Position numbers and translations under genes: made by a program
Shown: positions 8,065 to 16,784 of the stretch, piece after piece
Position numbering within the stretch: position 1 is the stretch's first letter
Layout of the letters: the number at the start of each line of letters is the position of its first letter
Notes under the pieces: model-generated
Database searches by the model: none
Seen by the model: only the letters and a program-made list of their open reading frames with translations
Told to the model about the DNA's origin: nothing
Source: Roseovarius sp.
Lineage (GTDB): Bacteria > Pseudomonadota > Alphaproteobacteria > Rhodobacterales > Rhodobacteraceae
DNA length: 64,000 nt
Direction of reading: 5' to 3'
Assembly: GCF_027019125.1 (NCBI RefSeq)
Contig: NZ_JALUXE010000034.1
Location: forward strand, 62,001 to 126,000

Positions 8065-9765
8065 ATGAGCGTCGGCATCATCATGCTGGTTCATACGGCC
8101 TTTGGCCGCGCCGAACAGGTGGCGCGCCATTGGGCCGCGTCCGGCTGCCCGCTGGTGATCCATGTCGACAAGGCGGTCCCGCGCAAGACCTACAATGCCT
8201 TTGTGCAGGCGCTGTCGGACATGAGCGACGTGCGTTTTGCCCCGCGTCATCGCTGTGAATGGGGCACCTGGGGGCTGGTCGCGGCAACGCAGGGGGCCGC
8301 AGAGATCATGCTGCGCGATTTCAAGACGGTGCGGCATGTCTATCTTGCCTCTGGCTCGTGCCTGCCGTTGCGCCCGGTGCAGGAATTGATCGACTATCTG
8401 GGCAAGCGCCCGCACACCGATTTCATCGAGAGCGCCACGACAGCGGATGTGCCATGGACCATCGGCGGCCTGGATCAAGAGCGGTTCACGCTGCGCTTTC
8501 CATTCTCATGGCGCAAGAATCGTTATCTCTTTGACAAATACGTCGCGCTGCAACGTCTGATGCGCTTCAAGCGGCGCATCCCCAACGGCATCGTGCCGCA
8601 TATGGGCAGCCAGTGGTGGTGCCTGACACGCCAGACGCTCTCGGCCATTCTGGAGGACCCCGACAGGCGGGTCTATGACCGCTATTTTTCCAAGGTTTGG
8701 ATCCCCGACGAGAGCTATTTCCAGACCCTCGCGCGGCAATATTCCCGCCAGATCGAGAGCCGGTCGCTGACCCTGTCGAAATTCGACTATCAGGGCAAGC
8801 CGCATATTTTCTACGATGACCACCTGCAACTCTTGCGGCGGTCCGACTGTTTCGTCGCGCGCAAGATATGGCCCTTTGCCGATCGCCTCTACGAAGCATT
8901 CCTGACCGATCAGGCCAGCGCGATGAAGCGGACAGAGCCGAACCCCGGCAAGATCGACCGCATTTTCGCCAAGGCGGTGGAGCGGCGCACGCGCGGGCGC
9001 CCCGGCCTCTATATGCAGAGCCGGTTTCCCGTCGAAGGGCGCGAAAACGGGCTGACCTGCGCACCCTATTCGGTGTTCGAGGGGTTCAGCGATCTTTTCG
9101 AGAATTTCGAGCCGTGGCTGGCGCGGATGACCGGCATGCGGGTGCATGGCCATCTCTTTGCGCCGGAACGCGCCGAGTTCTCGGATGGGCAGACGGTGAT
9201 GAACGGGGCGCTGTCGGACAGTGCCGCGCTGCGCGACTACAACCCGCGCGCCTTTCTGGCCAATCTGATCTGGAACACGCGCGGCGAGCGGCAATGTTTC
9301 CAGATGGGACCACGCGATGTGCTGACGGATATCGAGTGGGATATTGTCCGCGACCCCAACGCGCAGGTTTCGGTGATTTCGGGGGCTTGGGCGGTTCCGC
9401 TCTTCAAATCCAATGCCAATTTCTCTGACATCCGGCGCGAGGCGGCGCAATTGCAGCGGGTCGAAAGCAAGCATCTGGAGGTGCTGCGTTCGCAATGGAT
9501 CAAGGCGCGGGTGCGAATCTGGACCATGGCGGAATTCATCGAGGCCCCGATGGAGCCGCTGCAATCTATCATCGACGAAATCGGCCAGCAGAACCTGCGC
9601 GGTTTGGCCGAGGTGCCGCGCATGTCGGACCTGACCGGCTTTGGCCAGTTCCTGCAAAATCTCAAGAATCAGGGCATGCACCCCTATCTGATGGGGGATT
9701 TCCCGGTCGAACAGGGGATGAACGAGCAGCCGGCAAATCCCCGCAAACCCTATCTTGTGCGATAA
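8065..9765 (+). CDS. GT14-type (core-2/I-branching) glycosyltransferase with DUF5928-like C-terminus
   Basis: A 566-residue protein. The first roughly 260 residues resemble the core-2/I-branching beta-1,6-N-acetylglucosaminyltransferase fold: an opening VGIIMLVHTAFGRAEQVARH, a VIHVDK strand, the WGTWGLVAAT segment, LASGSCLPLRP and the acceptor region GSQWWCLTRQTL. The second half (from about 300) is a separate domain found attached to these enzymes in Rhodobacterales (DUF5927/DUF5928 type) with no known activity. No signal peptide is visible, so it probably acts on the cytoplasmic face. It lies between the GT92-like gene and the sulfotransferase gene. The family is assigned from sequence recall, the linkage it makes is not known. 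Confidence 0.75.
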   Translation: MSVGIIMLVHTAFGRAEQVARHWAASGCPLVIHVDKAVPRKTYNAFVQALSDMSDVRFAPRHRCEWGTWGLVAATQGAAEIMLRDFKTVRHVYLASGSCLPLRPVQELIDYLGKRPHTDFIESATTADVPWTIGGLDQERFTLRFPFSWRKNRYLFDKYVALQRLMRFKRRIPNGIVPHMGSQWWCLTRQTLSAILEDPDRRVYDRYFSKVWIPDESYFQTLARQYSRQIESRSLTLSKFDYQGKPHIFYDDHLQLLRRSDCFVARKIWPFADRLYEAFLTDQASAMKRTEPNPGKIDRIFAKAVERRTRGRPGLYMQSRFPVEGRENGLTCAPYSVFEGFSDLFENFEPWLARMTGMRVHGHLFAPERAEFSDGQTVMNGALSDSAALRDYNPRAFLANLIWNTRGERQCFQMGPRDVLTDIEWDIVRDPNAQVSVISGAWAVPLFKSNANFSDIRREAAQLQRVESKHLEVLRSQWIKARVRIWTMAEFIEAPMEPLQSIIDEIGQQNLRGLAEVPRMSDLTGFGQFLQNLKNQGMHPYLMGDFPVEQGMNEQPANPRKPYLVR

Positions 9766-9771
9766 GGTCGA

Positions 9772-11199
9772 ATGACAGGCAATTTTGATTATTTCGTGGT
9801 GTTCGCAGAGATGCGCACCGGGTCCAATTTTCTTGAAAGCAACCTCAACGCTTTTGACGGCATCGACTGTCACGGCGAGGCCTTCAATCCGCATTTCATC
9901 GGCTATCCCAACAAGACAGAGCTCTTGGGGTTGACCCAGGCTGAGCGGGATGAGGTGCCAGAGCGCTTGATCGGCGCGATCAAGGGGCAGTCGCCGGGCA
10001 TTGGCGGGTTTCGCTATTTCCACGACCACGACCCGCGCATTCTGGATCTGATGCTCGACGATCCGCGCTGCGCCAAGATCATCCTGACGCGTAACCCCGT
10101 CGAGAGCTATGTGTCGTGGAAGATTGCGCAGGCCACGGGACAATGGAAGCTGACCAATGTCAAACGCCGACGCGACAGCAAGATCACGTTTGATCCGACC
10201 GAGTTCGAGCTGCATGTGGGCCGGTTGCAGGCGTTTCAGGTGTTGCTGCTGAACCGGCTACAGGCCGCGGGGCAGACGGCGTTTTACGTGGCCTACGAGG
10301 ATCTGCAAAGCCTCGAGGTGATAAACGGTCTGGCGCGCTACCTGGGCTGCGAGACGCGGCTCGAGGCGCTTGACGCCTCGCTCAAGAAGCAGAACCCCGA
10401 ACCACTGGAAAGCAAGGTCGAGAATTTCGCGGAAATGGAGCGGGCGCTGGCAGGGCTCGATCCGTTCAACCTGACGCGCACCCCGAATTTCGAACCGCGG
10501 CGCGGCGCGGCCGTGCCCGGATTCGTCAGCGCGGCACGCGCGCCCTTGCTCTATATGCCGGTGCGCTCCGGCCCCGAGGCAGAGGTTTGTGCGTGGCTCG
10601 CGGCGCTGGACAATGTGCCGGTCGAGACATTGCCCACCAAGCTCAATCAAAAGGCGCTGCGGCAATGGATGCGGCGCAAGCCGGGGCATCGGCGCTTTAC
10701 CGTGCTCAGGCACCCGGTGGCGCGCGCACATGCCGCCTTTTGCGACAAGATCCTGATCAAGGGGCCGGGATGCTATCGCGACATTCGCCGCACGCTGCGC
10801 AATTTCCACAAGCTGCCAATCCCGCAAGGCGATTTGGACGCAAGCTATGACCGCGCCGCGCATCGAGAGGCGTTTGCCGCCTTTCTGCGGTTTCTCAAGG
10901 CAAATCTCGCGGGACAGACCGGCATCAGGGTGGATGCCCATTGGGCGACTCAGGCCGCCGTACTTGAGGGATTGGCGGACTTTGCCCCGCCCGACATGGT
11001 GGTGCGAGAGAATGAGATGGCGGGGTATCTGACCGCCTTGGCCCGGCAGCTCGGCTATTCCAAGGCTCCTGCCCCAGCCGACGCGCGCGACACCGCACCC
11101 TTTCCACTGGCCGAGATCTACGATGCCGAAATCGAGGCTTTGACGCGCGAAGCCTATTTGCGCGACTACATGACCTTTGGCTTCGGCGATTGGGCGTAA
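9772..11199 (+). CDS. Sulfotransferase-like protein (NodH/Stf0 type) with a second sulfotransferase-like half
   Basis: A 475-residue protein. The N-terminal half has the PAPS 5'-phosphosulfate loop MRTGSNFLESNL (about residues 14-25) and the 3'-phosphate motif IILTRNPVESYVSW (103-116), as in Stf0 and NodH, which transfer sulfate to trehalose or to oligosaccharides. The C-terminal half (from about 260) carries FTVLRHPVARAHAAF (near 308-322), the 3'-phosphate motif of the Sulfotransfer_2 family, but its expected 5' loop is replaced by a poorly conserved MPVRSGPEAEV, so this half may be inactive. It follows the two glycosyltransferases by a few bases and most likely sulfates their product. Roseobacters often have this gene annotated as NodH, but there is no nodulation context here. 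Confidence 0.75.
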   Translation: MTGNFDYFVVFAEMRTGSNFLESNLNAFDGIDCHGEAFNPHFIGYPNKTELLGLTQAERDEVPERLIGAIKGQSPGIGGFRYFHDHDPRILDLMLDDPRCAKIILTRNPVESYVSWKIAQATGQWKLTNVKRRRDSKITFDPTEFELHVGRLQAFQVLLLNRLQAAGQTAFYVAYEDLQSLEVINGLARYLGCETRLEALDASLKKQNPEPLESKVENFAEMERALAGLDPFNLTRTPNFEPRRGAAVPGFVSAARAPLLYMPVRSGPEAEVCAWLAALDNVPVETLPTKLNQKALRQWMRRKPGHRRFTVLRHPVARAHAAFCDKILIKGPGCYRDIRRTLRNFHKLPIPQGDLDASYDRAAHREAFAAFLRFLKANLAGQTGIRVDAHWATQAAVLEGLADFAPPDMVVRENEMAGYLTALARQLGYSKAPAPADARDTAPFPLAEIYDAEIEALTREAYLRDYMTFGFGDWA

Positions 11200-11296
11200 A
11201 TGCGCCAAGCCTCACGCAAGGGTGACGCCGGTGCCCTGTGCAGGGGCCGGGGAATATGGGAAACTTGGTGCAGCAATCCTTTGATTGGAGCCTCCG

Positions 11297-12139
11297 ATGC
11301 GCCTTGTTTCTGCTCTCGCGCTCTGCCTGTTCTTCGCCGGGCCGCTAGAGGCCGCCCAGCCCTGCGGTGATCCCGACACGCCGTGCGAGACAGCGACAGG
11401 CAGCTATCACATCGCCCTGCCCAAAGGACCCGGCCCGCATCCGGTGATGGTCTTTTTGCATGGGCATGGCGGGCGCGGCGGACCGATGGTCGAGGGTGCC
11501 ACCGCACGGGATGCCACCGCGCGCGGCTATGCCTATATCGCGCCCAACGGGCTGATCCGTATGGGGCGCACACGCCCCAGCTGGAATTTCCACCCGGATT
11601 TTCCGGGACAGCGCGATGAGGCGGCGTTCCTGCAAGAGGTGATGCAGGATGCCGCCGCACGCTTTGATATCGACCCAAAGCGCAGTCTCCTGGCTGGGTT
11701 TTCGATCGGCGGATCTCTCACCAGCTATATCGCCTGCGCGACGCCGGACGCCTTCAGCGCCTATGCCCCGGTGTCCGGCAGCTTTTGGCGACCGCATCCG
11801 ACTGGCTGCGCCGGGCCTGTGCGGCTTTTGCATACGCATGGCTGGCGCGACGAAGTGGTGCCGCTCGAGGGGCGCGTGATCCGTCAGGTCATGGGGCGTG
11901 ATTTTGCCCAGGGTGACGTGTTTCATGCCATGAGCCTGTGGCGCGCCGCCAATGGCTGCGACAATTACCGCGCAGACAGGTTCGAGACGACAGGTGATTT
12001 CCTGCGCCGCAGCTGGACCCGCTGCACCCCCGGTTCCGCGCTCGAGTTCGCGCTGTTCGACGGGGGGCATGGCGTGCCGAAAGGCTGGTCCAGCATGGCG
12101 CTCGACTGGTTCGAGACGCTCAAGGGACCGGGCCAGTAG
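11297..12139 (+). CDS. Secreted alpha/beta-hydrolase, LpqC/polyhydroxybutyrate-depolymerase-like esterase
   Basis: A 280-residue protein with a signal peptide (residues 1-19, cut near LEA-A). The hydrolase fold is clear: oxyanion strand VMVFLHGHGGRGG, nucleophile elbow GFSIGG with Ser136, acid segment HGWRDEVVPLEG and catalytic His in FDGGHGVPKGW. This matches the CE1 / LpqC group (PHB depolymerase, feruloyl esterase). Four or more cysteines suggest disulfides in the periplasm. The start at 11297 has GGAG 6 bases upstream. It ends three bases from the convergent opgH gene. Substrate is not predictable; a role in trimming acyl groups from surface glycans is only a guess from position. Confidence 0.75.
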   Translation: MRLVSALALCLFFAGPLEAAQPCGDPDTPCETATGSYHIALPKGPGPHPVMVFLHGHGGRGGPMVEGATARDATARGYAYIAPNGLIRMGRTRPSWNFHPDFPGQRDEAAFLQEVMQDAAARFDIDPKRSLLAGFSIGGSLTSYIACATPDAFSAYAPVSGSFWRPHPTGCAGPVRLLHTHGWRDEVVPLEGRVIRQVMGRDFAQGDVFHAMSLWRAANGCDNYRADRFETTGDFLRRSWTRCTPGSALEFALFDGGHGVPKGWSSMALDWFETLKGPGQ

Positions 12140-12142
12140 CGG

Positions 12143-14026
12143 TTACTCGGCGGCGATGGGCGGGCTCTCGGGATGGCGGAACATCATCCGGTGATTGCGG
12201 GCCAATTGCAGGATCGGTGGGGTATCGACCCTCTCGGGCGTGGCCATCAGGGACGCAAGGCCACGTCGTTGATCCAGCCGCAGGCCCGACACCATCGAGA
12301 GCGGCACGGCGGCAACCAAGCTGACCGCAATCGGCAAAAGCCAGAGCGACACCACCCCCGCCGCCATACCGAGCACCAGAAGCGCACCGCTGACGGTTTC
12401 GAGCGCATGAAACTTGAGCACGGTGCGCGGGCTGTAATCGCCGCCTTTGCGCGCCTGCGGCGACCAAGTGGGACGAATGCCGATCACGGTGCGCAGCACC
12501 GCAACCACCTGTTGCACCATCATGATCGGCGAGAAGAGGATGGACAGCAGCACTTCGACCAGCAGCGACATGGCAAACCGCGCCCGCCCGCCATAGCGCT
12601 GCATTTTCTGCTCGGTGAGGCCGAGCGACAGCGCGCCCAGCATCTTGGGCGCAAGCAGCATCCCATACATGAACAGCAGGATGAGCACGGAACTGACCCG
12701 GCTCATTTCCGGCCAGACCGGATAGAGCGGGTTTTCCATCGAGAAATAGGTGATGACGCTGTCCTGTCCGTTACCCAGGATCGCCCAGATGACCAAAAGA
12801 CCGAACCAGGCGGGCGAGAGCAGATAGCTCATGGCGCCGTGGAAAAGGTGGAAGCGTGAGACCGGATGCAGGCCGCGCGTTCCCAGGAGGCTGAGGTGTT
12901 GAAGATTGCCGTGGCACCAGCGCCGGTCGCGCAACGCATAGTCGATCAGGGTTGCGGGCGGCTCTTCAAAGCTGCCGGAAATGGTCGGAAGGAACCGTAC
13001 CGCCCAGCCGGCACGGCGCAAAAGCCCCGCCTCGACGAAATCATGACTGAGGATCAGACCGCCCTTGCCGCGCAGCGACGGCATGCGCGGCAGGCCCGCG
13101 CAATCCGCAAAGGCGCGGGTGCGCAGGATGGCGTTATGGCCCCAATAATTGCCTTCGGAGCCTGTCCAACCCGCCAGCCCCTGAGACAGAAGCATCCCGT
13201 AGACGGAGGCCGAGAATTGCTGCATCCGGCCAAAGAGCGTGTCAGACCCCACCACCAGCGGGGCCGACTGAATAAGCCCTGCGGTCGGATCAAGCGACAT
13301 CTCGTCAGAGAGGGCGATGACCGCCTCGGGGCTCATCAGGCTATCGGCGTCGAGGACAAGCATCGCCTCATAGGCACCGCCCCAGTTTTCCAGCCATTGC
13401 GCGATGTTGCCCACCTTGCGTTCGGTGTTCTGCACCCGCCTGCGATACCAGACCGGGGCATCGGGCGGCATGGTGGCGCGCAGCGTGGCGTAGGCGCGCT
13501 GCTCGCTCAGGGCGATGTCACTGTCCTGCGTGTCGGACAGGATAAAGAGCTCGAACCGATGCGCACTGCGCGCCGCGCGCAAGGCGCTCATCATGGCGCT
13601 GGCATTGCCAAAGACTTCGGCAGTGTCCTCATTGTAGATCGGCACAAGCAGCGCCACGCGCAGCGGCGCGGGCGTGGCCCCCATACGGGTGCCTTTCTGT
13701 TTGAGATGAACGGCAAGGCCAAGCGTCGCCGTGCCCATCGCCAGAGCGATCCAAAAGAAGGTGGCGACCACAAAGGCCAGCAGCACCCATTCCAGCCACC
13801 AGATGCCATTGGTCGACAACCAATCTCCAAAGGCCCAGGCCAGGGCCCCCGTCGTGATGACGGCCGGCAGAAACGCCGCCAGACGCCGCCACTGGAACAC
13901 GGCAGAAGGTTTCCAGACCGGCGCACTGGGGTCTCGATAGGCGTGACGCAGGCTCTGGACCGGATGGGCCAGAGGCGCAGGCGCGGGCATCAGCCCGGTG
14001 CCGGGAAAGGGGGTCAGACTGTCCAT
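12143..14026 (-). CDS. opgH: Glucan glucosyltransferase OpgH (MdoH)
   Basis: A 627-residue inner-membrane GT2 enzyme that polymerises the backbone of osmoregulated periplasmic glucans from UDP-glucose. Visible features are two N-terminal helices, the catalytic VLDADSLMSPEAV (DxD), a further acidic SHDFVEAG and the processivity motif RDRRWCHGNLQHL (Q/RxxRW), then about five C-terminal helices. It is shorter than E. coli OpgH (847 residues), which has a long N-terminal cytoplasmic region that alphaproteobacterial members lack. Its start overlaps the end of opgG by 13 bases, giving an opgC-opgG-opgH operon. Confidence 0.92.
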   Translation of the reverse strand: MDSLTPFPGTGLMPAPAPLAHPVQSLRHAYRDPSAPVWKPSAVFQWRRLAAFLPAVITTGALAWAFGDWLSTNGIWWLEWVLLAFVVATFFWIALAMGTATLGLAVHLKQKGTRMGATPAPLRVALLVPIYNEDTAEVFGNASAMMSALRAARSAHRFELFILSDTQDSDIALSEQRAYATLRATMPPDAPVWYRRRVQNTERKVGNIAQWLENWGGAYEAMLVLDADSLMSPEAVIALSDEMSLDPTAGLIQSAPLVVGSDTLFGRMQQFSASVYGMLLSQGLAGWTGSEGNYWGHNAILRTRAFADCAGLPRMPSLRGKGGLILSHDFVEAGLLRRAGWAVRFLPTISGSFEEPPATLIDYALRDRRWCHGNLQHLSLLGTRGLHPVSRFHLFHGAMSYLLSPAWFGLLVIWAILGNGQDSVITYFSMENPLYPVWPEMSRVSSVLILLFMYGMLLAPKMLGALSLGLTEQKMQRYGGRARFAMSLLVEVLLSILFSPIMMVQQVVAVLRTVIGIRPTWSPQARKGGDYSPRTVLKFHALETVSGALLVLGMAAGVVSLWLLPIAVSLVAAVPLSMVSGLRLDQRRGLASLMATPERVDTPPILQLARNHRMMFRHPESPPIAAE

Positions 14027-15519
14027 CGGTAAAGCCAGACTTCGGACACGGCCTGTCCTTGGTGATAGAGTTGCGCACGCATTTCCGACGCCTCGACATC
14101 GCCGGGATCAAAGGAAAACACCAGCCGTGGTCCGTCTGTTTCCGGATTGCGCTGAATTTGGGGGACGGACGTTTCAAAGGTGTTGGCCCTGACGTAAGCG
14201 ACCAACTCCTCATAATCATCGGGCAAGGCGGGATGCGGGGCAAAGTCGATGACCACGACCTTGTGATCATTATGAGCAAAGCCCTTGCCAAGGCGGGTAT
14301 TCAGCACCGGCGTCACCGGCTTGGTCGCCTCGATCTGGTCGGTCCAGGTCATGCGATAGCTGAACGCGTGTTCAGAGCCTTCCGCAAGAGGTGTGCGGGG
14401 TTTCCAATAGACCACGATATTGTCGTAGATTTCCTTGTCCGTCGGGATTTCGACCAACGTAACCGCACCCTGTCCCCAGTCTTCGCCGGGCGTGATCCAG
14501 AGGCTGGGACGCTCATGGTAATGCGCCTCGAGATCCTCGAAGTTGGAAAAAGCGCGCTCGCGCTGTGCCAGGCCGAAACCCTTGGGGTTATCATCGACGA
14601 AACTGGAAATCTGAATAAAGGTCGGGTTGGCCAAAGGCCGCCAGATCAACTCGCCATTGCCGTTGTGGATGCTGAGCCCGTCGCTGTCATGCACGGCGGG
14701 GCGGAAATCATCGAACCGGCCACGGTTGGTCTCGTCGAAATAGAACATCGAGGTCAGCGGCGCGATGCCGACATTCGCAAGCTCCGTGCGCGGCCAGAGG
14801 GTGCAGCGCACATCGACCTCTGTCGTGGTGCCACTGGGCCGCAGGGTGAAGTGATAGATGCCTGTGACAGAGGGGCTCTCGAGCAGGGCGTGAACCTTGT
14901 GCTCGGTGACCCCCGGTGCCGGCTTCTCGATCCAGAAGCGGGTGAAATCCGGAAACTCCTCGCCATCGGGCGAGGCGGTGTTGAGCGCCAAGCCGCGCGC
15001 CGAAAGCCCATAGGCCAGATCGCGCGCGATCACGCGGAAATAGCTTGCCCCCTGGAACACGGCGTATTCCTGAAAGAAGCCCGGCTTTTCGATCTCTGCC
15101 CGCAGGCGGATCCCGGAATAGCCCAAGGCGTCGTCCACGGGTAGCTCCGGCACGATCTCATGCAGGTCATAGAGTGAAAAATCGAACGGCAGTCTGCGCG
15201 CGACGCCATTCTCGACCATGTTGACCTCAACCGCATGCGGGAAATAAAGGCCCGGCGGGAACATGTCGAATTCAAGCGTGGTGTCAGTGCCCGCCCAGAT
15301 CGCCTTGTCGGTATCGTAGCGAATACCGCGATACTGATCATAGGTCAGTTCCCGCCATGCGTCGGGCACGAATGGGCGCTCTGCATAGGGATTGGCCGCG
15401 ATCTGGCGGGCCAACTCGTGCAGCATTGCTTCGGAAAAGGTCACGCCACCCTCGGCCCGGGCCATTCCGGGCCAAAGCGCAAGTGCCGCGATGGATTTCA
15501 GAACATCTCGGCGGATCAT
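14014..15519 (-). CDS. opgG: Periplasmic glucan biosynthesis protein OpgG/OpgD (MdoG)
   Basis: A 501-residue protein of the MdoG family, which shapes or branches osmoregulated periplasmic glucans. The N-terminus MIRRDVLKSIAALALWPG has a twin arginine and a hydrophobic stretch ending ARA-E, so export may be by Tat, as for the paralogue OpgD. The body has the family's beta-sandwich segments (for example RGIRYDTDKAIWAG, RPLANP and DDNPKGFGLAQRER, where DDNPKGFGL is a hallmark). I place the start at 15519 because the ATG overlaps the opgC stop as ATGA; an in-frame ATG at 15534 is possible. OpgG versus OpgD cannot be separated with certainty. Confidence 0.88.
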   Translation of the reverse strand: MIRRDVLKSIAALALWPGMARAEGGVTFSEAMLHELARQIAANPYAERPFVPDAWRELTYDQYRGIRYDTDKAIWAGTDTTLEFDMFPPGLYFPHAVEVNMVENGVARRLPFDFSLYDLHEIVPELPVDDALGYSGIRLRAEIEKPGFFQEYAVFQGASYFRVIARDLAYGLSARGLALNTASPDGEEFPDFTRFWIEKPAPGVTEHKVHALLESPSVTGIYHFTLRPSGTTTEVDVRCTLWPRTELANVGIAPLTSMFYFDETNRGRFDDFRPAVHDSDGLSIHNGNGELIWRPLANPTFIQISSFVDDNPKGFGLAQRERAFSNFEDLEAHYHERPSLWITPGEDWGQGAVTLVEIPTDKEIYDNIVVYWKPRTPLAEGSEHAFSYRMTWTDQIEATKPVTPVLNTRLGKGFAHNDHKVVVIDFAPHPALPDDYEELVAYVRANTFETSVPQIQRNPETDGPRLVFSFDPGDVEASEMRAQLYHQGQAVSEVWLYRWTV

Positions 15520-16748
15520 TTCGCGACCCGCCATGGATGAGATTTAAACCAGGCCGCGATGTAAGCCACCGCGATCAATGCCCCGAACCCGATGAAATTC
15601 GCGAGCGTTATGTTCCAGGTAGTGCGTCCGATCTGGTCCATGACAAAGCCCGAAAAGCGGGCGAACACCATGGAGAAGACGAAGACCGCCAGCGATTGCT
15701 GCCCGACCTTCAGAATCATTTTGAGCAGAACTCCCCACACATATGAGATGACGCCAGTGCCAGTGGCGCGCAGGCGCATACCACCTTCTCCGGCCGCTGC
15801 CCAGCACAGATATGCAAGTGCCAGAAAATGTACATAGCGCAGGATTCCGAAATCGGATTTGTTGAACAGCCCGTTGTTTGCGCCGCGCCAGTCGCGGGCC
15901 CAATCAAAGCCGAATTCGCGCACGCCGATGTTGGAAAGCGGGATATTCGCGATGACAAGCGCTGCCGCGATGCCGATCAACACGCGGTTTACCGGCGGTT
16001 TGGGCAGCCAGCCGCGCATGAAGGCAAAGCCGGTGAAAAAGATCAACTGCCAGCCGAACGGGTTGAAGAACCATTCGCGATTCGACCAAGGCTCTGCCGG
16101 AAAGGCCAGATGCCATTGGCCGAGGCCCAGTGAGTCGAGAAGAAACTCCTGCGCCATGAGCCAGGTCAGACCCATCGCCGCCGCCACGGCCCATAGGCTG
16201 ATGCGACTGAGCGCCACGATGACCGGCATCATCACGAGGATGACCATATACATCGGCAGAATGTCGAAATAGTTGGGGACATAGGTAAGCGTGAACAGAC
16301 CCAGAAGCTGCGGGCCGGGATCGGCAAAGAACCTCTGGAGGTTCAGGCCATTGACATAGCTTTTGTCAAAACCGCCGAGGATGTCGAAAGCTGCAAGCAT
16401 CGTCGCGATGACGAAGAACATCCCGATATGCGCCCAATAAACCTGCCAGACGCGGTAACCCACACGCCCGGTGCCCAGCGCCCAGCCCGCGCGGTCAAAG
16501 GTTCGACCAAAGGCAATGGCAGAGGCCATGCCAGAGCAGAACACAAAGATCTCGGTGGCATCCGAAAAACCCCAACGCGCCGGAATCCAGCTTGTGAAGA
16601 AATTGCGCGGGGTGTGGGCACACAGGATGATGAACATCGCAAGCCCGCGAAAGAAATCCAGCCGGATGTCGCGCGTGCTGGCGACCGGCTTGACGGCTGC
16701 ATGGGTGGTTTGGCCATGCGTCATGGACGGATCTGCAACACTCGTCAT
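15516..16748 (-). CDS. opgC: OpgC, membrane acyltransferase that succinylates periplasmic glucans
   Basis: A 410-residue protein with about ten membrane helices and the OpgC/acyltransferase-3-like opening DIRLDFFRGLAMFIILCAH, where the RLDFFRG segment holds the catalytic region. OpgC adds succinyl groups to osmoregulated periplasmic glucans at the periplasmic face, making them anionic. The ribosome site GAGGAG lies about 11 bases ahead of the ATG. It is first of the three glucan genes and follows the TPR gene by 36 bases. Confidence 0.9.
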   Translation of the reverse strand: MTSVADPSMTHGQTTHAAVKPVASTRDIRLDFFRGLAMFIILCAHTPRNFFTSWIPARWGFSDATEIFVFCSGMASAIAFGRTFDRAGWALGTGRVGYRVWQVYWAHIGMFFVIATMLAAFDILGGFDKSYVNGLNLQRFFADPGPQLLGLFTLTYVPNYFDILPMYMVILVMMPVIVALSRISLWAVAAAMGLTWLMAQEFLLDSLGLGQWHLAFPAEPWSNREWFFNPFGWQLIFFTGFAFMRGWLPKPPVNRVLIGIAAALVIANIPLSNIGVREFGFDWARDWRGANNGLFNKSDFGILRYVHFLALAYLCWAAAGEGGMRLRATGTGVISYVWGVLLKMILKVGQQSLAVFVFSMVFARFSGFVMDQIGRTTWNITLANFIGFGALIAVAYIAAWFKSHPWRVAK

Positions 16749-16784
16749 AACGGTGCCGACTCCTCTTCGTATATCTGTCGAGAC

